Shown here: positions 7,516 to 15,081 of the stretch, piece after piece | Position numbering within the stretch: the first letter of the stretch is position 1 | Layout of the letters: every line of letters starts with the position of its first letter | Origin: Gordonia desulfuricans NBRC 100010 | GTDB lineage: Bacteria > Actinomycetota > Actinomycetes > Mycobacteriales > Mycobacteriaceae | DNA: 33,217 nucleotides | NCBI RefSeq assembly: GCF_001485495.1 | Contig: NZ_BCNF01000103.1 | Span: forward strand, 1 to 33,217 | Direction of reading: 5' to 3' | Position numbers and translations under genes: made by a program | Notes under the pieces: model-generated | The model's database searches: none | Seen by the model: the letters and a program-made list of their open reading frames with translations, nothing else | Told to the model about the DNA's origin: nothing

Positions 7516-9663
7516 TCAGCCCCCGAAGGGGTCGTTCTGCTCGATCGGCAACTGGCACACGGTGGTTTCGGTTGCGCTCACCTGCTCTGCGAAGGCGCCG
7601 GCCGCCTGGAAGGTCAGGTAGCTCGGGTGGGCCGGATCGAGGACCAGACGCTGACGCCGGCCGCGGGCCTTGATCAGGTCGGGGACCACGGTCAGGTAGC
7701 GCGGGAAGCTGGCCGCGTACACGTCGACCCGCAGTCGGTGACCCGGCTCGATCACCGCATCGGTGGGGACCAGGTCGACGTCGATGCGGACCGGCTCGTC
7801 GGTGGGCACCGGCATCTTGCGCTTGCGGGACAGATAGTGGTGCGCGGCAACCAGGCTGCCATCGGAGGCATAGGTCGACGACGACGGATCGAGCGCCCGG
7901 TTGGACGCCGACAGTGCGCCGTTGCTCAACACGCGCGACGTGCCGTCGGGGGCGACATCGTTGACCGTGACCGCCCAGATTCCCTCGTGCGCGGTGGTCG
8001 CCACGTTCAGGCGCAGGTTCATCGCGCCGCTGAGCGTGACCGCCTCCTCGGCGGGGGCGGTGGTGAACGAGAGGGCACCGCGTTCCTGGAACCGGGCGTC
8101 GACGGTGAACTTCTCGCCGAACATCATCGTCACGCCTGCGGTCACCTGCGTCATGTCGCGGGACACCATGCCGCGGAGGTCCGGACGCACGTGCAGATCC
8201 GACACCGAACCGCCGGGGCTGCTGCTCAACGACCCGTCGTGCACGGCGTGGTCGGCGGTGTCGGACGACTCGTCGACCAGGTACAGCCGCTGCGGGCGGA
8301 CCCCGTCACGGGGGAACGATGTGCCCGACGTCCACTGGCCGCCCTGCTGATGCATGGTGACCGGGCCGTAGAACTCGATTCCGTTGCGGTGGCCCTTGAG
8401 CCAGCGGTCGAACCAGGCGCGCTCGAGCACGTCGAGCCGGGGCGGGGAGAACCGTCCGCCGTGACCGAAGCCGACGTCGGCGTGGTAGCCGTCGCCGACC
8501 AGCATCTGCTTGCGGCCCGGCTCCATCTGCAGGCGCTCGTACACCCCGGTCGCGCTGCGGCCGAACAGGTCGTGCCAGCCGCCGACGGTGAACGTGGGCG
8601 CCTCGATCCGATCTATCTGCGGATCGCGCTCGTCGAAGTACGGGTCGTCGAAGATGCGGTCGTCGCGGGCGGTGAGGAATCCCCACAGCAGGGACGGCAT
8701 CTCGGTGGCAGGCGAGGTGATCCGATCTCGGAACCAACGCAAGGTGTTGCCGCGCACCAGATCCCGCATATAGGTGGACGGGTTGGGTACCCACTTGAGG
8801 ATGTTCACCGCCGACAGCCACAGCGGGATGAACGCCGACGGCATGCCGCCGGTGATGTAGACGTCGCGGACGATGTCGTCGCAGCCCTCGACCGCGAACA
8901 CCGCGCCGAGTTCCGCGGGCCGCTTGTCGGCGGCCTGCAGCGAGTTGATCGCCGAGTACGACCAGCCGGCCAGACCGACCTTGCCGTTGCACCAGTCCTG
9001 CCCGGCGGCCCACGAGATGATCTCCACCGAGTCCTGCTGCTCGCGTTCGCCGAGGATCTGCCACTTGCCCTCGCTGGAACCGGTGCCGCGGACGTCGACG
9101 ACGACCTGCACGTAGCCGCTGCGCACCAGGGTGCGGTTGATGCCGAAGACGTCGAGCACGCCGCCGGCGATGGTGCCGGTCAGCCGGGTCAGGCCGGCGA
9201 GGGCCGTACCGGTGGCGTCGATCGACGCCGACGCGCTGCGCACGGCCTTGCCGAGTACCGGTGCGTGCGTGGTGGCGTCGAGGAAGTCCACCGATGCCCG
9301 GTTGTAGGGGTTGATGTTGACGATCGCCGGGTAGGGCGTGAGCACGGTCTGGCCGAACCGGTTGGCGGGACGGATCACCGTCGCCCGCAGCTGGACGCCG
9401 TCGCTCATCTCGATCGTCACGTCGCGATCGATCACCACGCGCGGGTAGGTCTGCGGACCGTCGACGGCCTCACGCCAGCGGATGCCGTCGGCACCGCCGG
9501 TCGGATCGCCGAGGGGGAGTGTGCCGAAATGAGGTACCGACGCCGTCCCCCCAGAAGGGATGCCACCAGAAGGGACGCCTGCTGCCGGGGTTCCGGCCGC
9601 GGGGCGAGGCCCGGTGGAGAAACGGGCACTGGCAATCGAACGGGTATCGAGCTGGTACGTCAT
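7516..9663 (-). CDS. CocE/NonD family alpha/beta hydrolase (X-Pro dipeptidyl-peptidase-like)
   Basis: This 715-residue protein has the two-part layout of the CocE/NonD family: a PF02129-type alpha/beta-hydrolase domain (about 80-410) and a C-terminal PF08530-type jelly-roll domain (about 440-690). The nucleophile motif is GWSYS with Ser235. GGWHD supplies Asp365, and GYHADVG supplies the likely catalytic His394. Family members cleave acyl esters or amides (cocaine esterase, alpha-amino acid ester hydrolase, X-Pro peptidase); the substrate here cannot be told. The first 60 residues are Ala/Gly/Pro-rich (AAGVPSGGIPSGGT) with no clear signal peptide. It is monocistronic, with palindromes 76-112 bp upstream that may be operators, and it runs towards the repeat island. 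Confidence 0.9.
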   Translation of the reverse strand: MTYQLDTRSIASARFSTGPRPAAGTPAAGVPSGGIPSGGTASVPHFGTLPLGDPTGGADGIRWREAVDGPQTYPRVVIDRDVTIEMSDGVQLRATVIRPANRFGQTVLTPYPAIVNINPYNRASVDFLDATTHAPVLGKAVRSASASIDATGTALAGLTRLTGTIAGGVLDVFGINRTLVRSGYVQVVVDVRGTGSSEGKWQILGEREQQDSVEIISWAAGQDWCNGKVGLAGWSYSAINSLQAADKRPAELGAVFAVEGCDDIVRDVYITGGMPSAFIPLWLSAVNILKWVPNPSTYMRDLVRGNTLRWFRDRITSPATEMPSLLWGFLTARDDRIFDDPYFDERDPQIDRIEAPTFTVGGWHDLFGRSATGVYERLQMEPGRKQMLVGDGYHADVGFGHGGRFSPPRLDVLERAWFDRWLKGHRNGIEFYGPVTMHQQGGQWTSGTSFPRDGVRPQRLYLVDESSDTADHAVHDGSLSSSPGGSVSDLHVRPDLRGMVSRDMTQVTAGVTMMFGEKFTVDARFQERGALSFTTAPAEEAVTLSGAMNLRLNVATTAHEGIWAVTVNDVAPDGTSRVLSNGALSASNRALDPSSSTYASDGSLVAAHHYLSRKRKMPVPTDEPVRIDVDLVPTDAVIEPGHRLRVDVYAASFPRYLTVVPDLIKARGRRQRLVLDPAHPSYLTFQAAGAFAEQVSATETTVCQLPIEQNDPFGG

Positions 9664-9738
9664 GGTGCATCACCACCCTGCCCAGGGTGCCGCCTGCACG
9701 CCGATCGGGTATCGACGCTGGTGACACCGCTTCGTGTC

Positions 9739-9775
9739 GGTTCCGAACTACTGGAACCAGTCTTACACTTTGTGT
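9739..9775. promoter_or_regulatory. Overlapping palindromes upstream of the CocE-type hydrolase
   Basis: Three inverted repeats lie together: GGTTCC-N8-GGAACC (9739-9758), ACTGG-AA-CCAGT (9750-9761) and ACAC-TTT-GTGT (9765-9775). They lie 76-112 bp before the hydrolase start and more than 200 bp before the rplJ promoter, so a role in hydrolase control is more likely. No promoter hexamers are convincing here. The remainder of 9664-9977 holds nothing I can name. Confidence 0.4.
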
Positions 9776-9977
9776 TCCACATCACTCTGAGCGCCGACAG
9801 TAGTGCATTCGAGATATCGGATCGACAACCAGGGGGTGCTCAATATGGTCACGGGAGGTATCGCCGCAGGTCGGGGGCTTGGGCTGGATCCGGAAACCAT
9901 CCGAACAGATAGGTCTCGCTGGGCGGGATCTGAGAACTCGGTATGGGCCGGCGCATCGCGGCGTGAGCGGAGCCGAT

Positions 9978-10006
9978 TTGGACCGCCGACAATCGTCGCG
10001 TACTCT
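9978..10006 (+). promoter_or_regulatory. Sigma-A-type promoter of rplJ-rplL
   Basis: TTGGAC (9978-9983), a 17-bp spacer and TACTCT (10001-10006) form a credible housekeeping promoter. Transcription would start near 10013 and give a leader of about 270 nt before rplJ. Confidence 0.7.
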
Positions 10007-10040
10007 TTGTTCTCGGTGTGACGTGCACATGTACGTCGTA

Positions 10041-10201
10041 TCGGTTCAACCAGAGACCGTTGGTCATCGGGAGTGATCCCGATCGAAGGACGACGAGAGT
10101 CGGCGGCCCACGCAGGGAGAACGAGGAAGATCATCGCCGGTGTCCATCGTGACATCCGCGCATTGAGTACGCCCCGTGCCTTTCTGTGTGCCGGGGCGTT
10201 T
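10041..10201 (+). ncRNA. Probable L10(L12) autoregulatory leader of rplJ-rplL
   Basis: The long rplJ 5' leader is highly structured. ACCA ... TGGT (10049-10064) encloses AGAGACCG. A perfect hairpin ATCGGGA-GTGA-TCCCGAT (10066-10083) follows, then purine-rich segments (GAAGGACGACGAGAG, GCAGGGAGAACGAGG) resembling the internal-loop regions of L10 leaders, and finally a GC-rich terminator-like hairpin. Ribosomal protein L10 with L7/L12 binding its own mRNA leader is established in bacteria. That this leader works that way is inference from position and fold. Confidence 0.6.
10169..10201 (+). terminator. Attenuator-like hairpin in the rplJ leader
   Basis: A perfect 8-bp stem ACGCCCCG / CGGGGCGT (10169-10176 with 10192-10199) closes a 15-nt loop and runs into a short T tract (10199-10201). 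It lies about 80 nt before rplJ, which suits premature termination controlled by the leader. The T tract is short, so efficiency may be moderate. Confidence 0.55.
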
Positions 10202-10282
10202 GTCGTATCTCGGGCATCCCGACCGGTCTGCTGATGTGAACTCTGACCAACTCAATTCGAGTGATGAGGAAGGAGGCGAAGT

Positions 10283-10810
10283 ATGGCCAAGTCTGACAAG
10301 GTGTCCGCAGTTGCGGAGATCGCGCAGCAGTTCGAAGGCGCTACGGCGACGGTTGTCACGGAATACCGTGGCCTGTCCGTCAGCCAGATCACCGAGCTGC
10401 GTCGCTCCCTCGGTGAGGGTGCAACCTACTCCGTCGCCAAGAACACCCTGGTGAAGCGTGCCGCCGAGAAGGCGGGCGTGGCAGGGCTCGACGAGCTGTT
10501 CACCGGCCCGACCGCGATCGCCTTCATCGAAGGCGAGCCGGTGGTGGCCGCGAAGGCGATCAAGAACTTCGCCAAGGACAACAAGGCTCTCGTCATCAAG
10601 GGCGGGTACATGGACGGCCGTGCGCTGTCCGTGGCCGAGATCGAACAGATCGCCGACCTTGAGACCCGAGAGGTCCTGTTGGCCAAGCTCGCCGGTGCCA
10701 TGAAGGGCAACTTGGCAAAGGCTGCCGGCCTGTTCAACCAGCCGGCCTCGCAGGTGGCGCGCCTCGCCGCGGCCCTGCAGGAGAAGCAGCAAGCCGAAGC
10801 CGGCGAGTAA
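10283..10810 (+). CDS. rplJ: 50S ribosomal protein L10
   Basis: This 175-residue protein is the stalk base protein that joins L7/L12 dimers to 23S rRNA and represses its own operon. Family landmarks are visible: the N-terminal [27 protein letters not shown] region, [18 protein letters not shown] at about 36-53, and [30 protein letters not shown] near the C terminus, where L7/L12 binds. The length is normal for actinobacteria. The ATG at 10283 has a strong AAGGAGG Shine-Dalgarno just upstream (about 10269-10275). It is followed 102 nt later by rplL. Confidence 0.98.
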   Translation: MAKSDKVSAVAEIAQQFEGATATVVTEYRGLSVSQITELRRSLGEGATYSVAKNTLVKRAAEKAGVAGLDELFTGPTAIAFIEGEPVVAAKAIKNFAKDNKALVIKGGYMDGRALSVAEIEQIADLETREVLLAKLAGAMKGNLAKAAGLFNQPASQVARLAAALQEKQQAEAGE

Positions 10811-10865
10811 TCCACTCACCGGTGTCACATGCGCTCTCGGCCTGCCGGGAGTCACAAACCCCCTT

Positions 10866-10890
10866 CCGGATCGGGGCCTGACCCGACCGG
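10866..10890 (+). other. Hairpin between rplJ and rplL
   Basis: CCGG-A-TCGGG (10866-10875) pairs with CCCGA-CCGG (10882-10890) across the 6-nt loop GCCTGA, giving 9 bp with one bulged A. There is no T tract, so it is not an intrinsic terminator. It may be an RNA-processing or stability element placed just before the rplL Shine-Dalgarno. Confidence 0.5.
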
Positions 10891-10912
10891 GACATACAGG
10901 AAGGACGCCACC

Positions 10913-11299
10913 ATGGCGAAGCTCACCGCTGACGAGCTCATCGATCAGTTCAAGGAACTGACCCTGCTGGAGCTCAGCGATTTCGTGAAGAAGTTCGAAG
11001 AGGTCTTCGAGGTCACCGCCGCTGCTCCGGTCGCCGTTGCCGCTGCAGGTGCCCCGGCCGCCGCCGCCGAGGCCGCTGCCGAGCAGGACGAGTTCGACGT
11101 CATCCTCGAGGGTGCCGGCGACAAGAAGATCCAGGTCATCAAGGTCGTCCGCGAGGTCGTCTCGGGCCTGGGCCTGAAGGAAGCCAAGGACCTCGTCGAG
11201 GGTGCTCCGAAGGCTCTGCTGGAGAAGGTCGACAAGGAGGCCGCCGAGGCTGCCAAGGCCAAGCTCGAAGAGGCCGGCGCCAAGGTCACCGTCAAGTAA
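10913..11299 (+). CDS. rplL: 50S ribosomal protein L7/L12
   Basis: This 128-residue protein is the multi-copy stalk protein that recruits and activates translational GTPases. The N-terminal dimerisation domain ([20 protein letters not shown]) is followed by the Ala-rich hinge (about 36-56) and the conserved C-terminal domain: [21 protein letters not shown], then [21 protein letters not shown]. The ATG at 10913 is chosen over an in-frame upstream start because the mature protein begins MAKLT and AGGAAGGA lies at 10899-10906. It shares the rplJ transcript. Confidence 0.98.
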   Translation: MAKLTADELIDQFKELTLLELSDFVKKFEEVFEVTAAAPVAVAAAGAPAAAAEAAAEQDEFDVILEGAGDKKIQVIKVVREVVSGLGLKEAKDLVEGAPKALLEKVDKEAAEAAKAKLEEAGAKVTVK

Positions 11300-11324
11300 G
11301 ACCTTCTTACTTCGCGATACCTCG

Positions 11325-11362
11325 CGAGCCCGGGATGGATTCTTCCGTCCCGGGTTCGTTCG
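11325..11362 (+). terminator. Intrinsic terminator of rplJ-rplL
   Basis: A stem of 15 pairs (two of them G-T wobbles) forms between 11325-11339 and 11344-11358, with GCCCGGGATGGA against TCCGTCCCGGGT at its core and a 4-nt loop. It is followed by TT and a mixed sequence. It lies 25 nt after the rplL stop. Confidence 0.75.
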
Positions 11363-11481
11363 CGTCTGGGGGCGGGTCCGTCTGTGACAGGCCCGTCTGG
11401 GGTCGGCTCCGGGGGTGGTCGGGAATCGGGCCGATTCACCGTGGGACCACAGGTGTTTTCGGATATGCAAGCCGCGACGAC

Positions 11482-11487
11482 TAACAT
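11482..11487 (+). promoter_or_regulatory. Candidate -10 box for a leaderless GT87 mRNA
   Basis: TAACAT lies 8 nt before the GTG at 11496, so transcription could begin at the start codon. No clear -35 or Shine-Dalgarno is present, which is compatible with leaderless expression. Confidence 0.4.
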
Positions 11488-11495
11488 GTGCCCGC

Positions 11496-12788
11496 GTGAC
11501 TGCAGCCGTATCCCGCCGGGCGTTCACCGCCATCAACGTCATCGGGGCCATCGTGCTCGTGTTGGCGATCGCCCGCGTCTTCGGGCAGCCGTGGCTGTGG
11601 CATGTCGGCCCGGTCGAGTACTGGGGTCCGCCGGTGGATCTGCAGATCTACCGCTACGGCGGCCAGTTCCTGTTCCACGGGCAACCGCTCTACGACGGCC
11701 CGATGCCCCAGGCCAACGATTCCATCCTGCCGTTCACCTACCCGCCGTTCGCCGCGCTCTCGTTCGTCCCGATGAGCTGGCTGCCGGTGCGACTGGTGTC
11801 GGTGATCTTCCTGATCCTCGGCTGTGCGCTCACCTGGTGGCTGATCCGCATCCTGCTGCGCCGCGTCGGCTGCGGTGACCTCGCGATCGGCTGGTCGATG
11901 ATGCTCACCGGTGTGGCGCTGCAGCTCGAACCCGTCCGGATCACCCTCGACCTGGGGCAGATCAACCTGATCCTGGCGGGTCTGGTCATCGCCGACACGC
12001 TGTGGGACAGACGCCCCGCATGGGCCGAGCCGTATCGGGGTCTGCTGGTCGGCATCGCCGCCGCGATCAAGATGACGCCCGCTGTCCTCGTCATCTACTT
12101 CCTCGTGCGCCGGCAGTGGCGGGCGGCGATCAACGTCGTCATCGGGTTCGTGGCGGCCACCGGGATCGCCTGGCTGATCAACCCGTCGGATTCCTGGAAG
12201 TACTGGACCGAGACGGTCTTCGACCCGGACCGGATCGGCGGACTCGCCTTCGTCTACAACCAGGGCATCACCGGCGTCCTGGCCCGGATGGGTATGGCCG
12301 ACCACGAACGCTCCCTGTGGTGGATGCTGCTCGGCGCCCTGGCCGGGCTCTACTGTCTGGTGCTCGCCTGGTACCTGGCCTGGCGCAAGGAGTACGAACT
12401 CTGCTTCCTGGCCGCCTGGGCGGTGGCCCTGCTGCTCACCCCGGCCGCCTGGATCCACCACTGGGTGCTCACCTCGGTGTTCATCCTGGTGTTCCTCGCC
12501 GTCGGTATCCGGGCCCGCAACCGGGTGTTCATCGCGCTCGGCGTGCTCGGTCTGATCGCCCAGCTGCCGGGGCCGTCCCTGTTCCTGCCGTCGTCGCAGC
12601 TGCGTGAACTCGACTGGACATGGTGGGAGAACCTCTACGGCAACTCGTCACTGATCTGGTTGCTGCTGGTGCTGGCGGTGTCGTGGTGGCTGCCGTTGGC
12701 CCGCGTGCGCCAGGCGTGGGAGCCCGCGGTGCCCGCCTCCACGGCCGCCGGTGACGGTGTGCCGCAGGTCACCACCGGTGGTTCCTGA
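11496..12788 (+). CDS. GT87-type (DUF2029) membrane glycosyltransferase
   Basis: With the GTG at 11496 this is a 430-residue protein with about ten or more hydrophobic helices. After the first helix comes GPPVDLQIYRYGG (about 44-56). The Asp there is placed like the catalytic Asp of polyprenol-phosphate-mannose-dependent mannosyltransferases of family GT87, such as PimE. Also visible are LPFTYPPFAAL, LGQINLILAGL and AAIKMTPAVLVIYFL, all typical of the family. It would act on the outer face of the membrane in lipoglycan or phosphatidylinositol-mannoside assembly; the acceptor is unknown. The frame runs back to 11415, but that N terminus (WDHRCFRICKPRRL) does not look coding, and a -10-like TAACAT precedes the GTG. 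It ends 257 nt before mceG. Confidence 0.82.
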   Translation: MTAAVSRRAFTAINVIGAIVLVLAIARVFGQPWLWHVGPVEYWGPPVDLQIYRYGGQFLFHGQPLYDGPMPQANDSILPFTYPPFAALSFVPMSWLPVRLVSVIFLILGCALTWWLIRILLRRVGCGDLAIGWSMMLTGVALQLEPVRITLDLGQINLILAGLVIADTLWDRRPAWAEPYRGLLVGIAAAIKMTPAVLVIYFLVRRQWRAAINVVIGFVAATGIAWLINPSDSWKYWTETVFDPDRIGGLAFVYNQGITGVLARMGMADHERSLWWMLLGALAGLYCLVLAWYLAWRKEYELCFLAAWAVALLLTPAAWIHHWVLTSVFILVFLAVGIRARNRVFIALGVLGLIAQLPGPSLFLPSSQLRELDWTWWENLYGNSSLIWLLLVLAVSWWLPLARVRQAWEPAVPASTAAGDGVPQVTTGGS

Positions 12789-12829
12789 GTCCTGTTTCAC
12801 CCACGGCCGGCCAATGGCGCCCGGCCCAC

Positions 12830-12858
12830 TTTGCATGTCCCCGACAATCGGCTAATGT
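12830..12858 (+). promoter_or_regulatory. Candidate promoter of the mce operon
   Basis: TTTGCA (12830-12835), a 17-bp spacer and TAATGT (12853-12858) form the best promoter before mceG. The leader would be about 180 nt. No operator that I recognise lies nearby. No clear terminator for the upstream gene is visible, so some read-through is possible. Confidence 0.5.
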
Positions 12859-13045
12859 CATCGCGCGAGGGATAAGTTACCGGTTGGTAGATTTCCCTCA
12901 CGGCCGCGCTGAGAACGGTTCGGTGTGATGAGGTCAGTCGGCCATCGGCCTGTCCGATACAGTGACCCCAGCCACACTTGTCGCCGGGTCGTGAGCCGTC
13001 GCACCGCGACGGCCACTGGGGGCAGCGATCGTCTGGGAGGAAACA

Positions 13046-14266
13046 GTGGGTGTAGAGGTCAGTGTCGAGGGGCTCACCAAGTCGTTCGGCTCGCAGAACA
13101 TCTGGCGTGATGTGTCGTTGACGTTGCCGTCGGGTGAGGTCAGTGCGTTGCTGGGGCCGTCGGGTACGGGTAAGTCGGTGTTCCTGAAGACGTTGATCGG
13201 TCTGCTGCATCCGGAGCAGGGGTCGGTGATCATCGATGGCACCGATATCACCCAGTGTTCGGCCAAAGAGCTGTATGAGATCCGCAAGCTGTTCGGGGTG
13301 TTGTTCCAGGACGGTGCGTTGTTCGGGTCGATGAGTTTGTATGACAACATCGCCTTCCCGCTTCGTGAGCACACGAAGAAGAAGGAGGACGAGGTTCGTC
13401 GGATCGTGATGGAGAAGATCGATCTGGTGGGTCTGGCCGGTGCGGAGGACAAGCTCCCCGGTGAGATCTCCGGTGGTATGCGTAAGCGTGCGGGTCTGGC
13501 GCGGGCGTTGGTGTTGGATCCGCAGATCATCTTGTGTGATGAGCCGGACTCGGGTCTGGATCCGGTTCGTACGGCGTATATCTCGCAGTTGTTGATCGAT
13601 ATCAATGCGCAGATCGATGCGACGATCCTGATCGTGACGCACAACATCAACATCGCGCGGACGATTCCGGACAACATCGGGATGTTGTTCCGGAAGGAGT
13701 TGGTGATGTTCGGTCCGCGGGAGCAGTTGTTGACCTCGGAGCAGCCGGTGGTCAAGCAGTTCTTGTCCGGTGATCGGTTCGGACCGATCGGTATGTCGGA
13801 GGAGAAGGACGAGGCGGTGGCTGCTGCGGAGGCGGCGATGCAGGCCGCGGGTATCTCCGGTGGTGGTACGAAGGATGATTTCACCGAGATCATTCCGCAG
13901 GTGCAGCCGAATCCGGGTATGCCCGAGCGTAAGGCGGTGGGTCGGCATCGTCAGCGGGTGTTGGAGTTGCTGCCCAGCCTGCCGGCCAACGCACAACAGG
14001 CCATCCGCGAATCGATGGCGATGGAGGACGAGGTCCTCGCCACCAAGCGTGCCCACGAGCAGGGCCAGGGTCAGGCCGGTGCCGCCGAATGGACCACCGC
14101 CACCGCCACCGCACCCGGCTCGGTCGCGGTCGCCGATGCGCCCACCGACGTCTACGACTTCGGCGGGAACGACGCCCCCACCCAGCAGTGGGAAACCCCT
14201 GCCGATGCCCCGACCGAACAGGTCGACACCACCAAGAAGCCACGACACGGCGACGGGCGGAGCTAA
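13046..14266 (+). CDS. mceG: Mce transporter ATPase MceG (Mkl)
   Basis: This 406-residue ABC ATPase of the MlaF/Mkl type energises the YrbE permeases. Visible motifs are Walker A GPSGTGKS (37-44), the Q-loop Gln88 in LFQDGALF, the signature ISGGM (141-145), Walker B IILCDEPDSG (161-170, catalytic Glu166) and the H-loop His199. All catalytic residues are present. After about residue 240 comes a long charged, then Ala/Pro/Thr-rich C-terminal extension, making it some 47 residues longer than the 359-residue M. tuberculosis Mkl. The GTG at 13046 has GGGAGG 5 nt upstream. Codon use is odd: 19 TTG leucines between 13118 and 13969, then none. It lies 6 nt before yrbEA, so here it is an integral operon gene, not an orphan. 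Confidence 0.93.
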   Translation: MGVEVSVEGLTKSFGSQNIWRDVSLTLPSGEVSALLGPSGTGKSVFLKTLIGLLHPEQGSVIIDGTDITQCSAKELYEIRKLFGVLFQDGALFGSMSLYDNIAFPLREHTKKKEDEVRRIVMEKIDLVGLAGAEDKLPGEISGGMRKRAGLARALVLDPQIILCDEPDSGLDPVRTAYISQLLIDINAQIDATILIVTHNINIARTIPDNIGMLFRKELVMFGPREQLLTSEQPVVKQFLSGDRFGPIGMSEEKDEAVAAAEAAMQAAGISGGGTKDDFTEIIPQVQPNPGMPERKAVGRHRQRVLELLPSLPANAQQAIRESMAMEDEVLATKRAHEQGQGQAGAAEWTTATATAPGSVAVADAPTDVYDFGGNDAPTQQWETPADAPTEQVDTTKKPRHGDGRS

Positions 14267-14272
14267 CACACA

Positions 14273-15079
14273 ATGGCCAGTGCCACCACGCGTGGCGTCG
14301 ACCGGATCGCAAGAGCGGGGACCGGTGCCCTCGAACAGACGGGCAACATCGTCCAGCTCTTCGTCGACGTCGCACGCCAGACCTTTGCGCGCCCGTTCCA
14401 GTGGCGTGAGTTCATCCAGCAGGCCTGGTTCATCGCCAGCGTCACGATCCTGCCGACGGCGCTCATCGCGATCCCGTTCGGCGCGATCGTCTCGCTGCAG
14501 ACCGGCTCGCTGATCAAGCAGCTCGGCGCCGAGTCGTACACCGGCGCCGCCAGCGTGCTCGTGGTGATCCAGCAGGGATCCCCACTGGTGACCTCACTGC
14601 TCGTGGCGGGCGCCGCCGGATCGGCCGTGGCCGCCGATCTCGGTTCGCGGACCATCCGCGAGGAGATCGACGCGATGCAGGTGCTCGGTATCAACCCGAT
14701 CCAACGTCTCGTCGTGCCCCGCGTACTGGCCATGGTGCTGGTCGCGATCCTGCTCAACGGACTGGTCGCGGTGGTCGGCATCGGTGGTGGCTATTTCTTC
14801 AACGTCGTCGTCCAGGGCGGTACGCCGGGCGCCTACCTGGCATCGTTCGGTGCCCTCGCCCAGCTGCCGGACCTGTGGATCTCGACCGTCAAGGCCGCGA
14901 TCTTCGGTGTCCTCGCCGGCGTCGTCGCCGCCTACAAGGGTCTCAACCCGAAGGGCGGCCCGAAGGGAGTCGGTGACGCGGTCAACCAGTCCGTCGTCAT
15001 CACCTTCCTGCTGCTGTTCCTTGCAAACCTGATCATCACGGCGGTCTACCTGCAGATCGTCCCGCCGAAGGGGAGTTAG
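14273..15079 (+). CDS. yrbEA: Mce permease subunit YrbEA (MlaE family)
   Basis: This 268-residue membrane protein of the MlaE/YrbE family has about five helices. It carries the family motif around EEIDAMQVLGINPIQRLV (from residue 130), which contacts the ATPase. It pairs with YrbEB as the permease core of the Mce importer. The N-terminal part (PFQWREFIQQAWFI, 41-54) is conserved in YrbEA proteins. The segment SLQTGSLIKQLGAESYTGAA differs from the mycobacterial Mce1/Mce4 versions as I recall them, so I do not assign an mce subtype. A Shine-Dalgarno-like GGCGGAG lies just before the ATG, 6 nt after the mceG stop. Confidence 0.92.
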   Translation: MASATTRGVDRIARAGTGALEQTGNIVQLFVDVARQTFARPFQWREFIQQAWFIASVTILPTALIAIPFGAIVSLQTGSLIKQLGAESYTGAASVLVVIQQGSPLVTSLLVAGAAGSAVAADLGSRTIREEIDAMQVLGINPIQRLVVPRVLAMVLVAILLNGLVAVVGIGGGYFFNVVVQGGTPGAYLASFGALAQLPDLWISTVKAAIFGVLAGVVAAYKGLNPKGGPKGVGDAVNQSVVITFLLLFLANLIITAVYLQIVPPKGS

Positions 15080-15081
15080 GC

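Noticed and set aside
7216..9912. Long plus-strand open frame (898 codons) opposite the CocE-type hydrolase
   Set aside because: Its product is Arg/Gly/His/Val-rich low-complexity with no domain, and it is antisense to a gene with clear catalytic motifs. High-GC codon bias produces such mirror frames.
9803..10021. 72-codon open frame before rplJ
   Set aside because: No ribosome-binding site, it runs through the rplJ promoter hexamers, and the product looks random.
12797..14269. Minus-strand open frame of 490 codons opposite mceG
   Set aside because: Composition is His/Arg/Gln/Leu-rich, which follows from the TTG-rich codons of mceG on the other strand.
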